From: Paenibacillus dendritiformis
GTDB taxonomy: Bacteria > Bacillota > Bacilli > Paenibacillales > Paenibacillaceae
Assembly: GCF_015845845.1 (NCBI RefSeq)
Contig: NZ_LDIG01000151.1
Span: 87,971-151,970, forward strand
Reading direction: 5' to 3'
DNA: 64,000 nt
This document shows, piece by piece, positions 1 through 8,691 of the stretch. Both the position numbers and the translations under genes were made by a program. Every line of letters begins with the position of its first letter. Position 1 is the first letter of the stretch. A model generated the notes under the pieces. That model was not told the DNA's origin. It did no database searches and saw nothing but the letters and a program-made list of their open reading frames with translations.

Positions 1-689
1 TCCAGATGGCGGTACAGCGCGTCGCGGAGTTCGCGGCCCACGTGCTCAGCCAGATGAATGTCGTCTTCCGCGTCGTGAATTTGGGCGGCGGCTTCGGCAT
101 TCGCTATGTTGAAGGCGATACACCGCTGGCTGTCCGGGATTACGTGATGGCGATTACGGAAGCGGTGCGCACGCACTTCGGGCCGATCTACAGCGAATTG
201 CCGGAGATCTGGGTCGAGCCGGGCCGCAGCATCGTCGGGGAAGCCGGCACGACGCTGTACACCATCGGTTCGGTTAAGGATATCCCCGGGGTTCGGAAGT
301 ATGTTGCCGTCGACGGGGGCATGACTGATAATCCGCGTCCGGCGCTGTATGAATCGAAATATGAGGCGATCGTGGCCAACCGTGCAAAGGATGCGGCCGA
401 TGAAGTGGTCTCGATTGCGGGCAAATGCTGCGAGAGCGGCGATATGCTCATCTGGGATGTGGCGCTGCCATCCGTCACGGCTGGAGATCTGCTGGCCGTC
501 TCTTGCACGGGAGCTTATAACTATTCGATGGCAAGCAATTATAACCGGATTCCGCGCCCGGCGGTTGTGTTTGTCCGGGAGGGCAAAGCCGATCTGGTCG
601 TCCGCCGCGAAACCCATGAAGATATTGTCCGCTGCGATCTGATTCCGGCACGATTGGAAAAACGCGAATCGCAGCCGCTTGGCCGGTAA
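1..689 (+). CDS. lysA: Diaminopimelate decarboxylase, C-terminal part (5' end outside window)
   Basis: PLP-dependent enzyme that decarboxylates meso-diaminopimelate to L-lysine, the last step of lysine synthesis, in the cytoplasm. The reading frame is open to the left edge, so only about the last 228 residues of a roughly 440-residue protein are present and the PLP lysine lies outside. Visible family marks are the glycine-rich phosphate-binding stretch NLGGGFGIRY, the conserved CCESGD segment and the C-terminal GAYNYSMASNYN segment. It ends with TAA at 687-689 and a strong terminator follows. lysA followed by a cyclophilin gene is also the Bacillus subtilis order (lysA-ppiB). Identification is confident; the N-terminal half is simply not in the window. 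Confidence 0.95.
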   Translation, partial: QMAVQRVAEFAAHVLSQMNVVFRVVNLGGGFGIRYVEGDTPLAVRDYVMAITEAVRTHFGPIYSELPEIWVEPGRSIVGEAGTTLYTIGSVKDIPGVRKYVAVDGGMTDNPRPALYESKYEAIVANRAKDAADEVVSIAGKCCESGDMLIWDVALPSVTAGDLLAVSCTGAYNYSMASNYNRIPRPAVVFVREGKADLVVRRETHEDIVRCDLIPARLEKRESQPLGR

Positions 690-693
690 ATTC

Positions 694-743
694 CGCGCCC
701 CGCTTTTCGCCTGCAACCTGGCGGAGCGGGGCGGTTTTCTTTT
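694..743 (+). terminator. Terminator after lysA
   Basis: A GC-rich stem pairs CGCCCCGC (696-703) with GCGGGGCG (726-733), extended by an inner CGCC/GGCG pairing, and is followed by a T-rich tail (735-744). This is a textbook intrinsic terminator placed directly after the lysA stop codon. Confidence 0.85.
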
Positions 744-813
744 TGCGCCCAAATAACGTATAATCGTTAACGATAGTCATCCCACAACGACATAAGAGAG
801 GAGTTCATACATA

Positions 814-1251
814 ATGAGCAAATTTGCACAAATTGAGATGGAAAAGGGCGGCACCGTCAAAATCGAATTGCACGAGAAAGAAGCGCCGGGAACGGTAGCC
901 AACTTCGAGAAGCTGGCGAATGAGGGCTTTTACAACGGGCTGACCTTCCACCGCGTCATTCCGGGATTCGTCGCCCAAGGCGGATGCCCGCAAGGAACGG
1001 GAATGGGCGGACCGGGGTATACCATCAAGTGCGAGACGCAAGGCAATCCGCACAAGCATGTTCGCGGCGTGCTGGCGATGGCGCATGCCGGCAAAGATAC
1101 CGGCGGCTCCCAATTTTACATCACGTATGACGCTTTCCCGCATTTGGATGGCGTGCATACGGTTTTTGGTAAAGTTGTGGAAGGCATGGAAGTTGTCGAC
1201 CAAATCAAGCAAGGCGATAAAATGAAGGAAGTACGCGTCGTAGAAGGCTAA
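814..1251 (+). CDS. ppiB: Cyclophilin-type peptidyl-prolyl cis-trans isomerase
   Basis: Cytoplasmic prolyl isomerase that speeds protein folding. The 145-residue length matches the compact bacterial PpiB class, and there is no signal peptide. Cyclophilin signatures are the [13 protein letters not shown] motif, with the catalytic Arg and Phe, and [17 protein letters not shown]. The start at 814 is supported by a GAGAGGAG site about 10 bases upstream. A TATAAT element at 759-764 may be part of its promoter, although no good -35 was found. Terminators lie on both sides, so it is probably transcribed alone. The product class is certain; the physiological client proteins are unknown. Confidence 0.95.
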   Translation: MSKFAQIEMEKGGTVKIELHEKEAPGTVANFEKLANEGFYNGLTFHRVIPGFVAQGGCPQGTGMGGPGYTIKCETQGNPHKHVRGVLAMAHAGKDTGGSQFYITYDAFPHLDGVHTVFGKVVEGMEVVDQIKQGDKMKEVRVVEG

Positions 1252-1261
1252 AATTCGCCTC

Positions 1262-1295
1262 CCTGCTCCCGCTCACTGCGGAGCAGGTTTTTTTT
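1262..1295 (+). terminator. Terminator after ppiB
   Basis: A perfect 8-bp stem, CCTGCTCC (1262-1269) with GGAGCAGG (1280-1287), is followed directly by eight T residues (1288-1295). Confidence 0.92.
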
Positions 1296-1299
1296 ACAT

Positions 1300-1767
1300 T
1301 CAGAAACATTAGACAAGATAAAAATATTGCGTATAATCATAGAAGATGATAAAATGCTAGGGAAGAACGAACGTGCGTTCCCTGGAAATTGTGGCAGCCG
1401 GCCGGAAACGGCAACGCAAGCAGGCGGCCTATGCCAAATCAGAACAGACCCGAAGCTATTGATAACAAATCAGGTTGAAGCGAACAGGTAATCAGCTCCC
1501 GGAATCGTTCGATCCCGGGCAAGCGACGATTATTTTGCACTGATACCGCATTATGAACGCCTCTTTTATCCATCCCATCCATTGCATCCGGAGTACATCG
1601 CTTCTATCATTTCCGCTCTCCCGTATATCTCACCTCGCCCCTATGAGAATCGGAAATACCATGATTTGTTTCAAGCTGACCATGATTGAATAAGTAGAGA
1701 TAGAGAGAAACGCAACCGGTTATCGCTACCGGCGGTGTCGGGGTAGGGTCATTAAGAGGAGATGAAC
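1300..1767 (+). other. Long non-coding leader with several stem-loops upstream of the transglycosylase gene
   Basis: About 470 bases with no supportable coding region. A TATAAT-like element sits near 1331-1336. Two structured stretches follow. One runs from about 1358 to 1436, with an imperfect AGGGAA/TTCCCT stem and a GC-rich part around a GGAAAC loop. The other is a hairpin at 1498-1519, CCCGG-ATCG-TT-CGAT-CCGGG with one mismatch and no T-run. The spacing and repeated hairpins look like a structured 5' leader. I could not match it to a riboswitch family: conserved blocks of the c-di-AMP (ydaO) and c-di-GMP (GEMM) classes are not present in full. The last bases carry the AAGAGGAG ribosome site of the next gene. 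Confidence 0.4.
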
Positions 1768-2577
1768 ATGAGGAAAGGTGTCATAACCGTCGTAGGCGCG
1801 GCAATCGTTCTCACATCCTGCAGCCTGGACGGATTGAACAGAGAGACGGCGACGTATCAGGAATATTTGGATCGGGTGCCGCTCGTCTTCGAGCTGGAAA
1901 TGGAACGTCAGGCCCGGCAAGCAGATTTGCATAAGAGCAGCGGAAAAGAAAGAGAGGTTCGCATCCAATCGGCGGCGAAGAGCGAAGCGCCCGTTCGCCC
2001 GCACATTCCGTCAATTAAGCTGCCGGATGAGGTGCTTGATTTGATCTGGAAGGAAACGCGCAAAAAGAATATTGATTATATGACCTTTTTGGCCTTGATC
2101 AAAGTCGAAAGCAACTTCGATACAGACCTGGTGCACAGCAATCCGAACGGGACCAAGGATTACGGGCTTGTGCAAATGAATTCCGTCAACGTATCGCGGC
2201 TGTCCAAAGCGATCGGGCGTTCGAATCTCGATATGTTCGAGCCGAAAGACAATATTTTGCTCGGCTTGGCCGAACTGCTCGAATGCCGAGCTTATTGGAA
2301 GGACAAGTACAAGGGCGATGAACTGGAAAAAGCGATGCTGCTCGCTTATAATCGTGGCAGATACGGCTCCAAGCGCTGGATTCAGAACAAAGGCACGCTT
2401 GACAGCGCCTATACGAAAAGAGTGCTGAAAGCGAAGGCCCTGTATAAGCGCGAAGCGGCAGAGGCCGCGCAAGCCGTCAAGACGGCCCGCAAGAAGCCGG
2501 GGGCGAAGATGGCTTCCCCGAAGCTGCAGAAGCCGGCTCATACGATGAGAATTCAGCGCACGAGACAGGCGAATTGA
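1768..2577 (+). CDS. Lipoprotein lytic transglycosylase (SLT/GEWL domain)
   Basis: Predicted membrane-anchored murein hydrolase that cleaves the glycan strand between MurNAc and GlcNAc. The start at 1768 is preferred over the ATG at 1762 because it leaves about 6 bases to the AAGAGGAG site and gives a proper lipoprotein signal: a short basic N-terminus, a hydrophobic core and the lipobox LTSC with Cys18. The SLT domain spans roughly residues 85-205. The likely catalytic glutamate is E114 in IKVESNF, followed by the family motif DYGLVQMN (131-138). The C-terminal tail is Lys/Arg-rich. A long structured leader precedes it, which suggests post-transcriptional control. The precise role (sporulation, growth or germination) cannot be read from the sequence. 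Confidence 0.85.
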   Translation: MRKGVITVVGAAIVLTSCSLDGLNRETATYQEYLDRVPLVFELEMERQARQADLHKSSGKEREVRIQSAAKSEAPVRPHIPSIKLPDEVLDLIWKETRKKNIDYMTFLALIKVESNFDTDLVHSNPNGTKDYGLVQMNSVNVSRLSKAIGRSNLDMFEPKDNILLGLAELLECRAYWKDKYKGDELEKAMLLAYNRGRYGSKRWIQNKGTLDSAYTKRVLKAKALYKREAAEAAQAVKTARKKPGAKMASPKLQKPAHTMRIQRTRQAN

Positions 2578-2617
2578 GCAGGCTGTACGCTCTCTGGAGA
2601 AAGGGGGACGCGAATCT

Positions 2618-3109
2618 ATGCGCAAGAAACGCCGATTAGGCCTCCTATGGTTCATATTAACCGTCGCCTGGATGGCATTTATATTCATGAAATCGGCCGA
2701 ACCGTATTCGGTTCAGGATATGAAGCCGGCGCTCGGCTCTTTCATCCCGGAAGATCGGCTGCTTGGCTATCTTCCGCGTTGGGAATTTCTCTATGACGGA
2801 AGCCTTGTGTCATGGCGGGAACCCTACCATTTTGTCGAATTTTTTATTCGCAAATGCGGGCATGTCGCCGAGTTCGCCTTGCTGACGCTGCTGCTTATCT
2901 TGACGCTGTCAGCCCGCGTCCGTTCAAAGGGCGTGGCAGCGGCGTGGAGCGGAGGGATTGCCGTCTTATACGCCTGCTCCGATGAGTGGCACCAGACCTT
3001 CGTGCCCGGGCGAACAGGACATCTCGCCGACGTTGCGGTCGACTCTATCGGAGTGGCGCTCGTATTGGCCGCCTATGCAATCGTCATTGCGGCCCGGCGG
3101 AGAAGGTGA
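2618..3109 (+). CDS. VanZ family membrane protein
   Basis: A 163-residue integral membrane protein of the VanZ family. Hydrophobic segments lie near residues 6-24, 84-97, 108-119 and 142-157. The family motifs RKCGHVAEF and DEWHQTFVPGRTGHLADVAVD are intact and contain the conserved His, Glu, Asp and Arg residues. VanZ itself gives low-level teicoplanin resistance, but most chromosomal homologues have unknown function, so resistance should not be assumed. It lies 40 bases after the transglycosylase gene, has an AAAGGGGGA ribosome site, and may share a transcript with that envelope gene. Confidence 0.85.
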   Translation: MRKKRRLGLLWFILTVAWMAFIFMKSAEPYSVQDMKPALGSFIPEDRLLGYLPRWEFLYDGSLVSWREPYHFVEFFIRKCGHVAEFALLTLLLILTLSARVRSKGVAAAWSGGIAVLYACSDEWHQTFVPGRTGHLADVAVDSIGVALVLAAYAIVIAARRRR

Positions 3110-3186
3110 GGTATAGCCTTGCCTTTTTCCGCTTGAAGTGATAAGATCCGTTACGTAATCGCTTTGTCGATTACTCAATAGGATAT

Positions 3187-3351
3187 CTGCTGAACCTTCA
3201 GGGCAGGGTGCAATTCCCGACCGGCGGTGATGGAACGATAACGCTGTTGACGGCTATCGGTTCCTTAGTCCGTGACCCGGGCGAATTTCGTTCGCACGGT
3301 GGATCTGGTGCAACTCCAGAGCCGACAGTATAGTCTGGATGGGAGAAGGGC
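3187..3351 (+). promoter_or_regulatory. FMN riboswitch aptamer (RFN element)
   Basis: All conserved RFN blocks are present in order: ACCTTCAGGGCAGGGTG, CGACCGGCGGTGA, the AGTCCGTGACCCG block, GGTGGATCTGGTG, and GCCGACAGTATAGTCTGGATGGGAGAAGG at the 3' end. Binding of FMN to this RNA lowers expression of riboflavin genes, and the rib operon follows directly. The distance from the aptamer to the clear terminator is unusually large, about 200 bases. Confidence 0.97.
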
Positions 3352-3359
3352 GTCAGGAG

Positions 3360-3384
3360 AAGAGTTTTCTTTTTAACTCTTTTT
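3360..3384 (+). terminator. Possible AU-rich terminator just after the FMN aptamer
   Basis: A 7-bp stem, AAGAGTT (3360-3366) with AACTCTT (3375-3381), has an all-pyrimidine loop and is followed by a very T-rich tract that continues to about 3410. It is weaker than the hairpin at 3555. It could be a first expression platform or simply a U-rich spacer. Confidence 0.35.
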
Positions 3385-3554
3385 AGTTCTTTTTTTCACA
3401 TAGTTTTTTTCAGTTGCCGATATTCAGCCGGTTTATTTGTCGTACGCGGGAAGGCGGTTGCGTTCCGTCTCTTTTTTCGCCAACGATTCCGGACTGTTTA
3501 TTTGACTGTGCCTATGATGAAAAAGAGTACATACCTGTAAGCTCAACAACCTAG

Positions 3555-3582
3555 CCCTTCGGAGGATTCCGAAGGGTTTTTT
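3555..3582 (+). terminator. Riboswitch-controlled terminator before ribD
   Basis: CCCTTCGG (3555-3562) pairs with CCGAAGGG (3569-3576) and six T residues follow. The 5' arm CCCTTC can also pair with GAAGGG at the 3' end of the FMN aptamer (3345-3350). This gives the usual antiterminator choice: FMN-bound aptamer leads to termination, free aptamer to read-through. Confidence 0.85.
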
Positions 3583-3624
3583 GCTGCGATGGGGCAAGCT
3601 GTAAAAAGAAGGAGGGACGTTCTG

Positions 3625-4794
3625 GTGCATCCGGTAATCAATGATGAGTTCTACATGCAGCTGGCGCTTGATATGGCGGAACGGGCCATGGGACAGACCG
3701 ACATCAATCCGGCTGTCGGCTGCGTCATTGTCCGCGAAGGCCGGGTCGTCGGCCTGGGCGCCCACCTGCGGCGCGGCGAAGGCCATGCGGAGGTGCATGC
3801 GCTCCAGATGGCCGGCGAAGCCGCCCGCGGCGCTACCGCCTATGTGACGCTCGAACCATGCAGCCATTACGGCAAGACGCCGCCCTGCAGCCTCCGGCTC
3901 TTGGAAGCCGGAATCAAGCGCGTCGTCATCGGCTGCCTCGATCCGAACCCGGCGGTCAGCGGCCGGGGAGCCAAGCTGCTGCGCGAGCATGGCGTCGAAG
4001 TGGCGGCGGGCGTGCTCCAGCCCGCGGCCGAGGCGCTCATCGAGATGTTCGCCAAGTACATCACGACCGGCTTGCCATATGTCACGCTCAAGACGGCAAG
4101 CACGCTGGATGGACGCATCGCGACGCATACGGGCGACAGCCGGTGGATTTCCAACGAGCAGGCCCGGGAACGGGTGCATGCGATGCGCCACCGCCATCAG
4201 GCGATAATGGCCGGAATCGGCACGGTGCTGGCCGATAATCCGTCCCTGACGACACGGCTGGCCGTGCCGGGCCTTCATCCGACAAGGCTTATCGTCGATT
4301 CACGGCTGCGGCTGCCGCTGGAGGCGAAGGTCATCGCCGACCGCTCCGCGCCGACGATCGTTTTCACGACTTCCCGGGCGGATGCCGGGAAGCGGGAAGC
4401 GCTGGAGGCGCGCGGCGTGCAGGTTATCGCCGCGGGCGACGGGCCGCAGGTCGATCTGGGGCGCATGATGGAATGGTGCGGAAGCCAGGAAATCGGATCT
4501 ATCCTCCTGGAGGGCGGCGGCCGCCTGAACGGGGCGATGCTGGAAGGGCGCTGGGTGGATCGGGTCGTGCTGTTCTATGCGCCGACGATTGTCGGAGGCA
4601 CGGCGGCCCCGGCCAACTTCGCCTTCGACGGCGTAAGCCGGATGAACGACGCTTACCGGCTCCGGCATACGCGAGTGGAAACGCTGGGAGATAATATTTG
4701 CATCAGCGGCTATCCGTTCGGCACCGTATTTGAACGGATTGCCGGAACGCTGGATGAGAAGGGAGGAAGCGACGATGTTCACGGGACTCGTTGA
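3625..4794 (+). CDS. ribD: Bifunctional riboflavin deaminase/reductase
   Basis: Catalyses deamination of the pyrimidine produced by GTP cyclohydrolase II, then reduction of its ribosyl side chain. The GTG start at 3625 is chosen because an AAGGAGGG site lies about 9 bases upstream and the product then begins next to the deaminase domain; an ATG at 3589 has no such site. The zinc deaminase domain (about residues 1-145) shows H54-A-E56 and the TLEPCSHYGKTPPC motif with Cys79 and Cys88. The reductase domain fills the rest, to 389 residues. First gene of the rib operon, overlapping ribE by 20 bases. Regulated by the FMN riboswitch upstream. Confidence 0.96.
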   Translation: MHPVINDEFYMQLALDMAERAMGQTDINPAVGCVIVREGRVVGLGAHLRRGEGHAEVHALQMAGEAARGATAYVTLEPCSHYGKTPPCSLRLLEAGIKRVVIGCLDPNPAVSGRGAKLLREHGVEVAAGVLQPAAEALIEMFAKYITTGLPYVTLKTASTLDGRIATHTGDSRWISNEQARERVHAMRHRHQAIMAGIGTVLADNPSLTTRLAVPGLHPTRLIVDSRLRLPLEAKVIADRSAPTIVFTTSRADAGKREALEARGVQVIAAGDGPQVDLGRMMEWCGSQEIGSILLEGGGRLNGAMLEGRWVDRVVLFYAPTIVGGTAAPANFAFDGVSRMNDAYRLRHTRVETLGDNICISGYPFGTVFERIAGTLDEKGGSDDVHGTR

Positions 4795-5434
4795 AGAAGT
4801 CGGCCGGCTGCAGGCCGTGACGAAGCGCGGAGAAGCGATGGTGCTGCATATCCGGGCCGCGAAAGTGCTGGAAGGAATGAAGATCGGCGACAGCATTGCC
4901 GTGAACGGAGTATGCCTGACTGCAGTCTCCCGCGACTCCGGTTCCTTCATGGCGGATGTTATGCCCGAGACGTTCCGGCATACGAACCTGAAAGATTTGC
5001 AGCCTGGCGCTCCGGTCAATCTGGAACGGGCGATGGCGGCGGACGGCCGCTTCGGCGGACATATCGTCCAGGGTCATGTCGACGGGCTGGCTCGCATTAT
5101 GCGCCGGACGGCGCAGGCGAATGCGGTCGTGTTCGAGTTCCTTGCCGAGGATCCGGGCATGGCCAAGTATATGATTCCGCGCGGATCGGTAACCGTGGAT
5201 GGCATTAGCCTCACCCTGATCCGGGCGGAGGAGGGGATGTTCGCTGTATCGATCATTCCGCATACGCTTGCCGAGACGGCGCTCCAGGGCAAACAGCCGG
5301 GAGATACGGTCAATATTGAATGCGACGTGCTGGCCAAATATGTCGATCACTTGCTGGCCTTCGGCAGCCGCTCCGCCACGAGCGGAAGCTCCCGCATCGA
5401 CAGCGCCTTTTTGGCGGAACACGGCTTTATGTGA
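4775..5434 (+). CDS. ribE: Riboflavin synthase, alpha subunit
   Basis: Dismutates two molecules of 6,7-dimethyl-8-ribityllumazine to riboflavin. The start at 4775 gives the near-universal N-terminus MFTGLVEE and has a GGGAGGAAG site; upstream in-frame ATGs do not. The 219 residues form two homologous lumazine-binding halves, visible as [11 protein letters not shown] in the first and the [18 protein letters not shown] segments in the second. It overlaps the end of ribD, consistent with translational coupling, and ribBA begins 23 bases later. Confidence 0.96.
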   Translation: MFTGLVEEVGRLQAVTKRGEAMVLHIRAAKVLEGMKIGDSIAVNGVCLTAVSRDSGSFMADVMPETFRHTNLKDLQPGAPVNLERAMAADGRFGGHIVQGHVDGLARIMRRTAQANAVVFEFLAEDPGMAKYMIPRGSVTVDGISLTLIRAEEGMFAVSIIPHTLAETALQGKQPGDTVNIECDVLAKYVDHLLAFGSRSATSGSSRIDSAFLAEHGFM

Positions 5435-5457
5435 CATCATGCAAAGGGGGAAGAGCG

Positions 5458-6699
5458 ATGAGTGAACAATTTCAGTTCGATACGATAGAGGATGCCATCC
5501 GAGATTTAATGGAAGGCAAAGTGATCATCGTCGTCGATGACGAGGATCGCGAGAACGAAGGCGACTTCCTGGCGTTGGCCGACAAGGCGACGCCGGATGC
5601 GATCAACTTCATGATTACCGAGGGCCGCGGGCTCGTCTGCGTGCCGATTACGCCCGAGCGGGCAGAAGAACTGGATCTGCCGCCGATGGTTACGCATAAC
5701 ACCGACAATCACGGGACGGCGTTCACGGTGTCGATCGACCACGTCGAGACGTCGACGGGCATCTCGGCGCATGAGCGCTCGCTGACGATTCGGAAGATGC
5801 TTGATCCGAAGGCGCAAGCGGCGGACTTCCGCCGTCCGGGCCACATCTTCCCGCTGATCGCGAAGCGGGGCGGCGTGCTGCGCCGCGCAGGCCACACCGA
5901 AGCGGCCGTCGACCTCGCCCGCCTGTGCGGGGCGTCTCCGGCGGGGGTCATCTGCGAAGTCATCAAGGAAGACGGAACGATGGCGCGGCTGCCCGATCTG
6001 ATCGAGATTAAGCAGAAGCACGGCTTGAAGCTCATCTGCATCAAAGATCTGATTCATTATCGGAACGAGAAGGAGAATCTGGTCCGGCGAGAAGTCGAAG
6101 TCAACATGCCGACCGACTTCGGCGTGTTCCGGGCGATCGCCTACACGAACGAGGTCGATAACAAGGAGCATGTCGCCTTGGTGAAGGGCGAGATCGACAG
6201 CGCGAAGCCGGTGCTGGTCCGGGTCCATTCCGAATGCTTGACCGGAGATGTCTTCCATTCGCACCGCTGCGACTGCGGGCCTCAGTTCGCGGCCGCCTTG
6301 CGCGCCATTGAGCGGGAAGGGAACGGCGTGCTCCTGTATATGCGGCAGGAAGGCCGGGGAATCGGCCTCATTAACAAGCTGAAGGCGTACAAGCTTCAGG
6401 AGCAGGGGCTGGATACGGTCGACGCGAACCTGAAGCTCGGTTTTCCGGCGGATCTGCGGGATTACGGCATCGGCGCGCAGATTTTGAAGGATCTCGGGGT
6501 CCGCCAGATCCGGCTGATGACGAACAATCCCCGCAAAATCAAAGGACTGGAGGGCTACGGCCTGGAAATTGTCGAGCGGGTGCCGATTCAGATGCAGGAA
6601 AACGAAGACAATACCCGTTATCTGCATACGAAGGCGGCGAAGCTCGGTCATATGCTCGTATTCGACGATATCGAGCAGAACGAACGAATCGAATCCTGA
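5458..6699 (+). CDS. ribBA: Bifunctional DHBP synthase / GTP cyclohydrolase II
   Basis: Provides both precursors of riboflavin. The N-terminal domain (about residues 1-205) makes 3,4-dihydroxy-2-butanone 4-phosphate from ribulose 5-phosphate. The C-terminal domain (about 206-413) opens GTP. The acidic motif [11 protein letters not shown] marks the DHBP part. In the cyclohydrolase part, [18 protein letters not shown] carries the three zinc cysteines and RQEGRGIGL the catalytic arginine region. Start 5458 is chosen for its AAAGGGGGAAG site; the frame is open further upstream but that part is shadow of ribE. The 413-residue length fits the fused Bacillota RibBA. Confidence 0.96.
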   Translation: MSEQFQFDTIEDAIRDLMEGKVIIVVDDEDRENEGDFLALADKATPDAINFMITEGRGLVCVPITPERAEELDLPPMVTHNTDNHGTAFTVSIDHVETSTGISAHERSLTIRKMLDPKAQAADFRRPGHIFPLIAKRGGVLRRAGHTEAAVDLARLCGASPAGVICEVIKEDGTMARLPDLIEIKQKHGLKLICIKDLIHYRNEKENLVRREVEVNMPTDFGVFRAIAYTNEVDNKEHVALVKGEIDSAKPVLVRVHSECLTGDVFHSHRCDCGPQFAAALRAIEREGNGVLLYMRQEGRGIGLINKLKAYKLQEQGLDTVDANLKLGFPADLRDYGIGAQILKDLGVRQIRLMTNNPRKIKGLEGYGLEIVERVPIQMQENEDNTRYLHTKAAKLGHMLVFDDIEQNERIES

Positions 6700-6761
6700 A
6701 TCACAAGACTGGCAACTAGCCGTTCGCTGAGCAAACTATATTCCATCGGGAGGTTTTACCT

Positions 6762-7229
6762 ATGCCACATGTATTTGAGGGTCATTTAGTATCGGAAGGA
6801 TTAAAATATGGCATCGTTGCCGGACGCTTCAATGAATTCATCGTCTCCAAGCTGGTGTCCGGCGCGCTGGACGCCTTGAAGCGCCACGGCGTGAAGGATG
6901 AGGAGATCTCCATCGCCTGGGTTCCCGGCGCATTCGAGATTCCGCTTATCGCCCAGAAAATGGCGGAAAGCGGCAAGTATGACGCGGTGATCACGTTGGG
7001 CGCCGTCATTCGCGGATCAACGCCCCATTTCGATTATGTGTGCAGCGAGACGGCCAAAGGGGTCGCTCAAGTCAATATGAAAACAGGCGTGCCGACCGTG
7101 TTCGGCGTGCTGACGACGGACTCGATCGAGCAGGCAATCGAGCGCGCGGGCACGAAGGCCGGGAACAAGGGCTGGGAAGCGGCCGCAACGGCAATTGAGA
7201 TGGCCAACTTGACGAATCAGCTGAAATAG
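6762..7229 (+). CDS. ribH: 6,7-dimethyl-8-ribityllumazine synthase
   Basis: Condenses the pyrimidine and butanone phosphate intermediates to lumazine, the substrate of RibE, and in Bacillus forms the capsid around riboflavin synthase. At 155 residues it is family size. Typical motifs are VPGAFEIP and [15 protein letters not shown], which contains the catalytic His. A CGGGAGG site precedes the ATG. Last gene of the rib operon; a clear terminator follows. Confidence 0.96.
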   Translation: MPHVFEGHLVSEGLKYGIVAGRFNEFIVSKLVSGALDALKRHGVKDEEISIAWVPGAFEIPLIAQKMAESGKYDAVITLGAVIRGSTPHFDYVCSETAKGVAQVNMKTGVPTVFGVLTTDSIEQAIERAGTKAGNKGWEAAATAIEMANLTNQLK

Positions 7230-7238
7230 TGCTTATTT

Positions 7239-7296
7239 AATGTAGTGCCCTTTATAGAGGTACACCCTTTATATCGGGCGCTACATTTGTTTTTTA
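7239..7296 (+). terminator. Terminator of the rib operon
   Basis: AATGTAGTGCCC (7239-7250) pairs with GGGCGCTACATT (7276-7287) with one mismatch, followed by TGTTTTTT. Further A/T pairing inside the loop lengthens the hairpin. Confidence 0.85.
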
Positions 7297-7310
7297 CGGG
7301 AGGAACGTTC

Positions 7311-8105
7311 GTGTCCGTCACTTACAAGCTGGAGCTGTTCGAAGGGCCGCTTGATCTGCTGCTTCACCTTATCGATCAAGCGGAAATTGCCATTCAGGAT
7401 ATCTCGATCAGCGAGATCACCGATCAATATATGGATTATTTACATAGCATGAAGGAATTGGAATTGGATATTACGAGCGAATTTCTCGTTATGGCAGCGA
7501 CCTTGTTAGCGATGAAGTCCCAGCAGCTCTTGCCGAAGCCGCCTGTCATGGAATGGGACGACGACCTGATGGACTACGAAGAAGAGGAACTGGATCCGCG
7601 AGCGGAGCTGATCCGCAAGCTGGTAGAATACCGGAAATATAAAGGAATCGCCGAGCATTTACGGGGAAAGGAATCGGAACGAAGCCTGCTGTTCACGAAG
7701 GAGCCGGAGGATCTGACTCCGTTCATGCCATCGAAGCCGTCGAATCCGGTGGAAGGACTCCATGTGTCGGATTTGATTGCGGCTTTTCAGAAGGCGCTGC
7801 GCAAAGCATCCCGCCGCACGATGGTCGCCACGATTCACCGCGACGAGATTTCGGTGAAGGATCGGATTCGCGATATCGTCACGGTGCTGCGGCCGGTGGG
7901 AAGAGGAGGCAAGCTGATGTTCTCCAAGCTGCTGAGCGAGCAATTGACCCGCCACGAGGTCGTTGTCACGTTCCTAGCGGTGCTGGAATTAATGAAAATG
8001 AAGCAGATTCGATGTTTTCAAGATCGGGTATTCGATGAAATCGTGATTCAGTGGCAAGGGGATGTGGAAGACGATGGACTTTCAGACGTTGAAGTCGATT
8101 ATTGA
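7311..8105 (+). CDS. scpA: Segregation and condensation protein A
   Basis: Kleisin subunit that bridges the SMC heads and, with ScpB, forms the condensin complex needed for chromosome segregation. The GTG start at 7311 has a CGGGAGGAAC site and gives the typical N-terminus YKLELFEGPLDLLLHLI. Residues 65-115 are acidic and the C-terminal winged-helix part ends near VDY. At 264 residues it is family length. It overlaps scpB by about 32 bases, so the two subunits are probably translated together. Confidence 0.96.
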   Translation: MSVTYKLELFEGPLDLLLHLIDQAEIAIQDISISEITDQYMDYLHSMKELELDITSEFLVMAATLLAMKSQQLLPKPPVMEWDDDLMDYEEEELDPRAELIRKLVEYRKYKGIAEHLRGKESERSLLFTKEPEDLTPFMPSKPSNPVEGLHVSDLIAAFQKALRKASRRTMVATIHRDEISVKDRIRDIVTVLRPVGRGGKLMFSKLLSEQLTRHEVVVTFLAVLELMKMKQIRCFQDRVFDEIVIQWQGDVEDDGLSDVEVDY

Positions 8106-8691
8106 GGGACTCCTGTTTATGGCGGGAGATGAAGGTTTAAATAGTAAGCAAATCGCAGAAATTACGGATCAGAGGCAGGAAATCGTCATGGAGGCGCTCC
8201 AAGATTTGCAGGCGGACATGGAGCGGTCGAAGCGGGGGATCCAGATCGTGGCCATCGCGGGCATGTATCAATTGGCGACCTTGCCGGATCATGCGCCTTA
8301 TTTTGAACGGATGGCCTATTCGCCTTCCCGCTCGTCTTTGTCCCAGGCAGCGCTCGAGACGCTGGCCATCGTGGCCTACCGCCAGCCGATCACTCGCGTG
8401 GAGATTGAAGAGATTCGCGGGGTCAAGTCCGATCGGGCCATTCAGACGCTCGTGAACAAGGACCTCATCGAAGAAACGGGCCGGGCCGAAGCGATCGGAA
8501 GGCCGATACTGTACGGCACGACCCGCGCGTTTCTTGATTATTTCGGGCTCGCCAGCTTGTCCGAACTGCCGGATGCCTCGGCCTTCGAACAAAGTGAAGG
8601 CTTGGAGGAAGAGACGCAGCTGTTGTTCGAGAAATTAGAAGGACGGCAACTGACGATTGAAGATGTGAATGATGAAGGAGGAGATCGTTAA
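8074..8691 (+). CDS. scpB: Segregation and condensation protein B
   Basis: Winged-helix dimer that binds the ScpA kleisin in the SMC condensin. Two starts are possible, ATG 8062 and ATG 8074. The second gives MDFQTLKSIIEGLLF, closest to family N-termini, and has a better-spaced AAGGGG site. Typical marks are GLLFMAGDEGLNSKQ, SQAALETLAIVAYRQPITR and EEIRGVKSDRAIQTL. The acidic C-terminal tail is usual. The gene starts inside scpA and ends one base before the next ATG. Confidence 0.95.
   Translation: MDFQTLKSIIEGLLFMAGDEGLNSKQIAEITDQRQEIVMEALQDLQADMERSKRGIQIVAIAGMYQLATLPDHAPYFERMAYSPSRSSLSQAALETLAIVAYRQPITRVEIEEIRGVKSDRAIQTLVNKDLIEETGRAEAIGRPILYGTTRAFLDYFGLASLSELPDASAFEQSEGLEEETQLLFEKLEGRQLTIEDVNDEGGDR

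Noticed and set aside
1358..1470. Possible c-di-GMP (GEMM) or c-di-AMP (ydaO) riboswitch before the transglycosylase gene
   Set aside because: Short matches only (GGAAAC loop, ACGCAAGC). The obligatory conserved blocks of both classes are missing, so I list it only as an unassigned structured leader.
2618..3109. Glycopeptide resistance gene (vanZ)
   Set aside because: Only the VanZ fold is shared; there are no vanHAX or vanRS neighbours, so no resistance claim is made.
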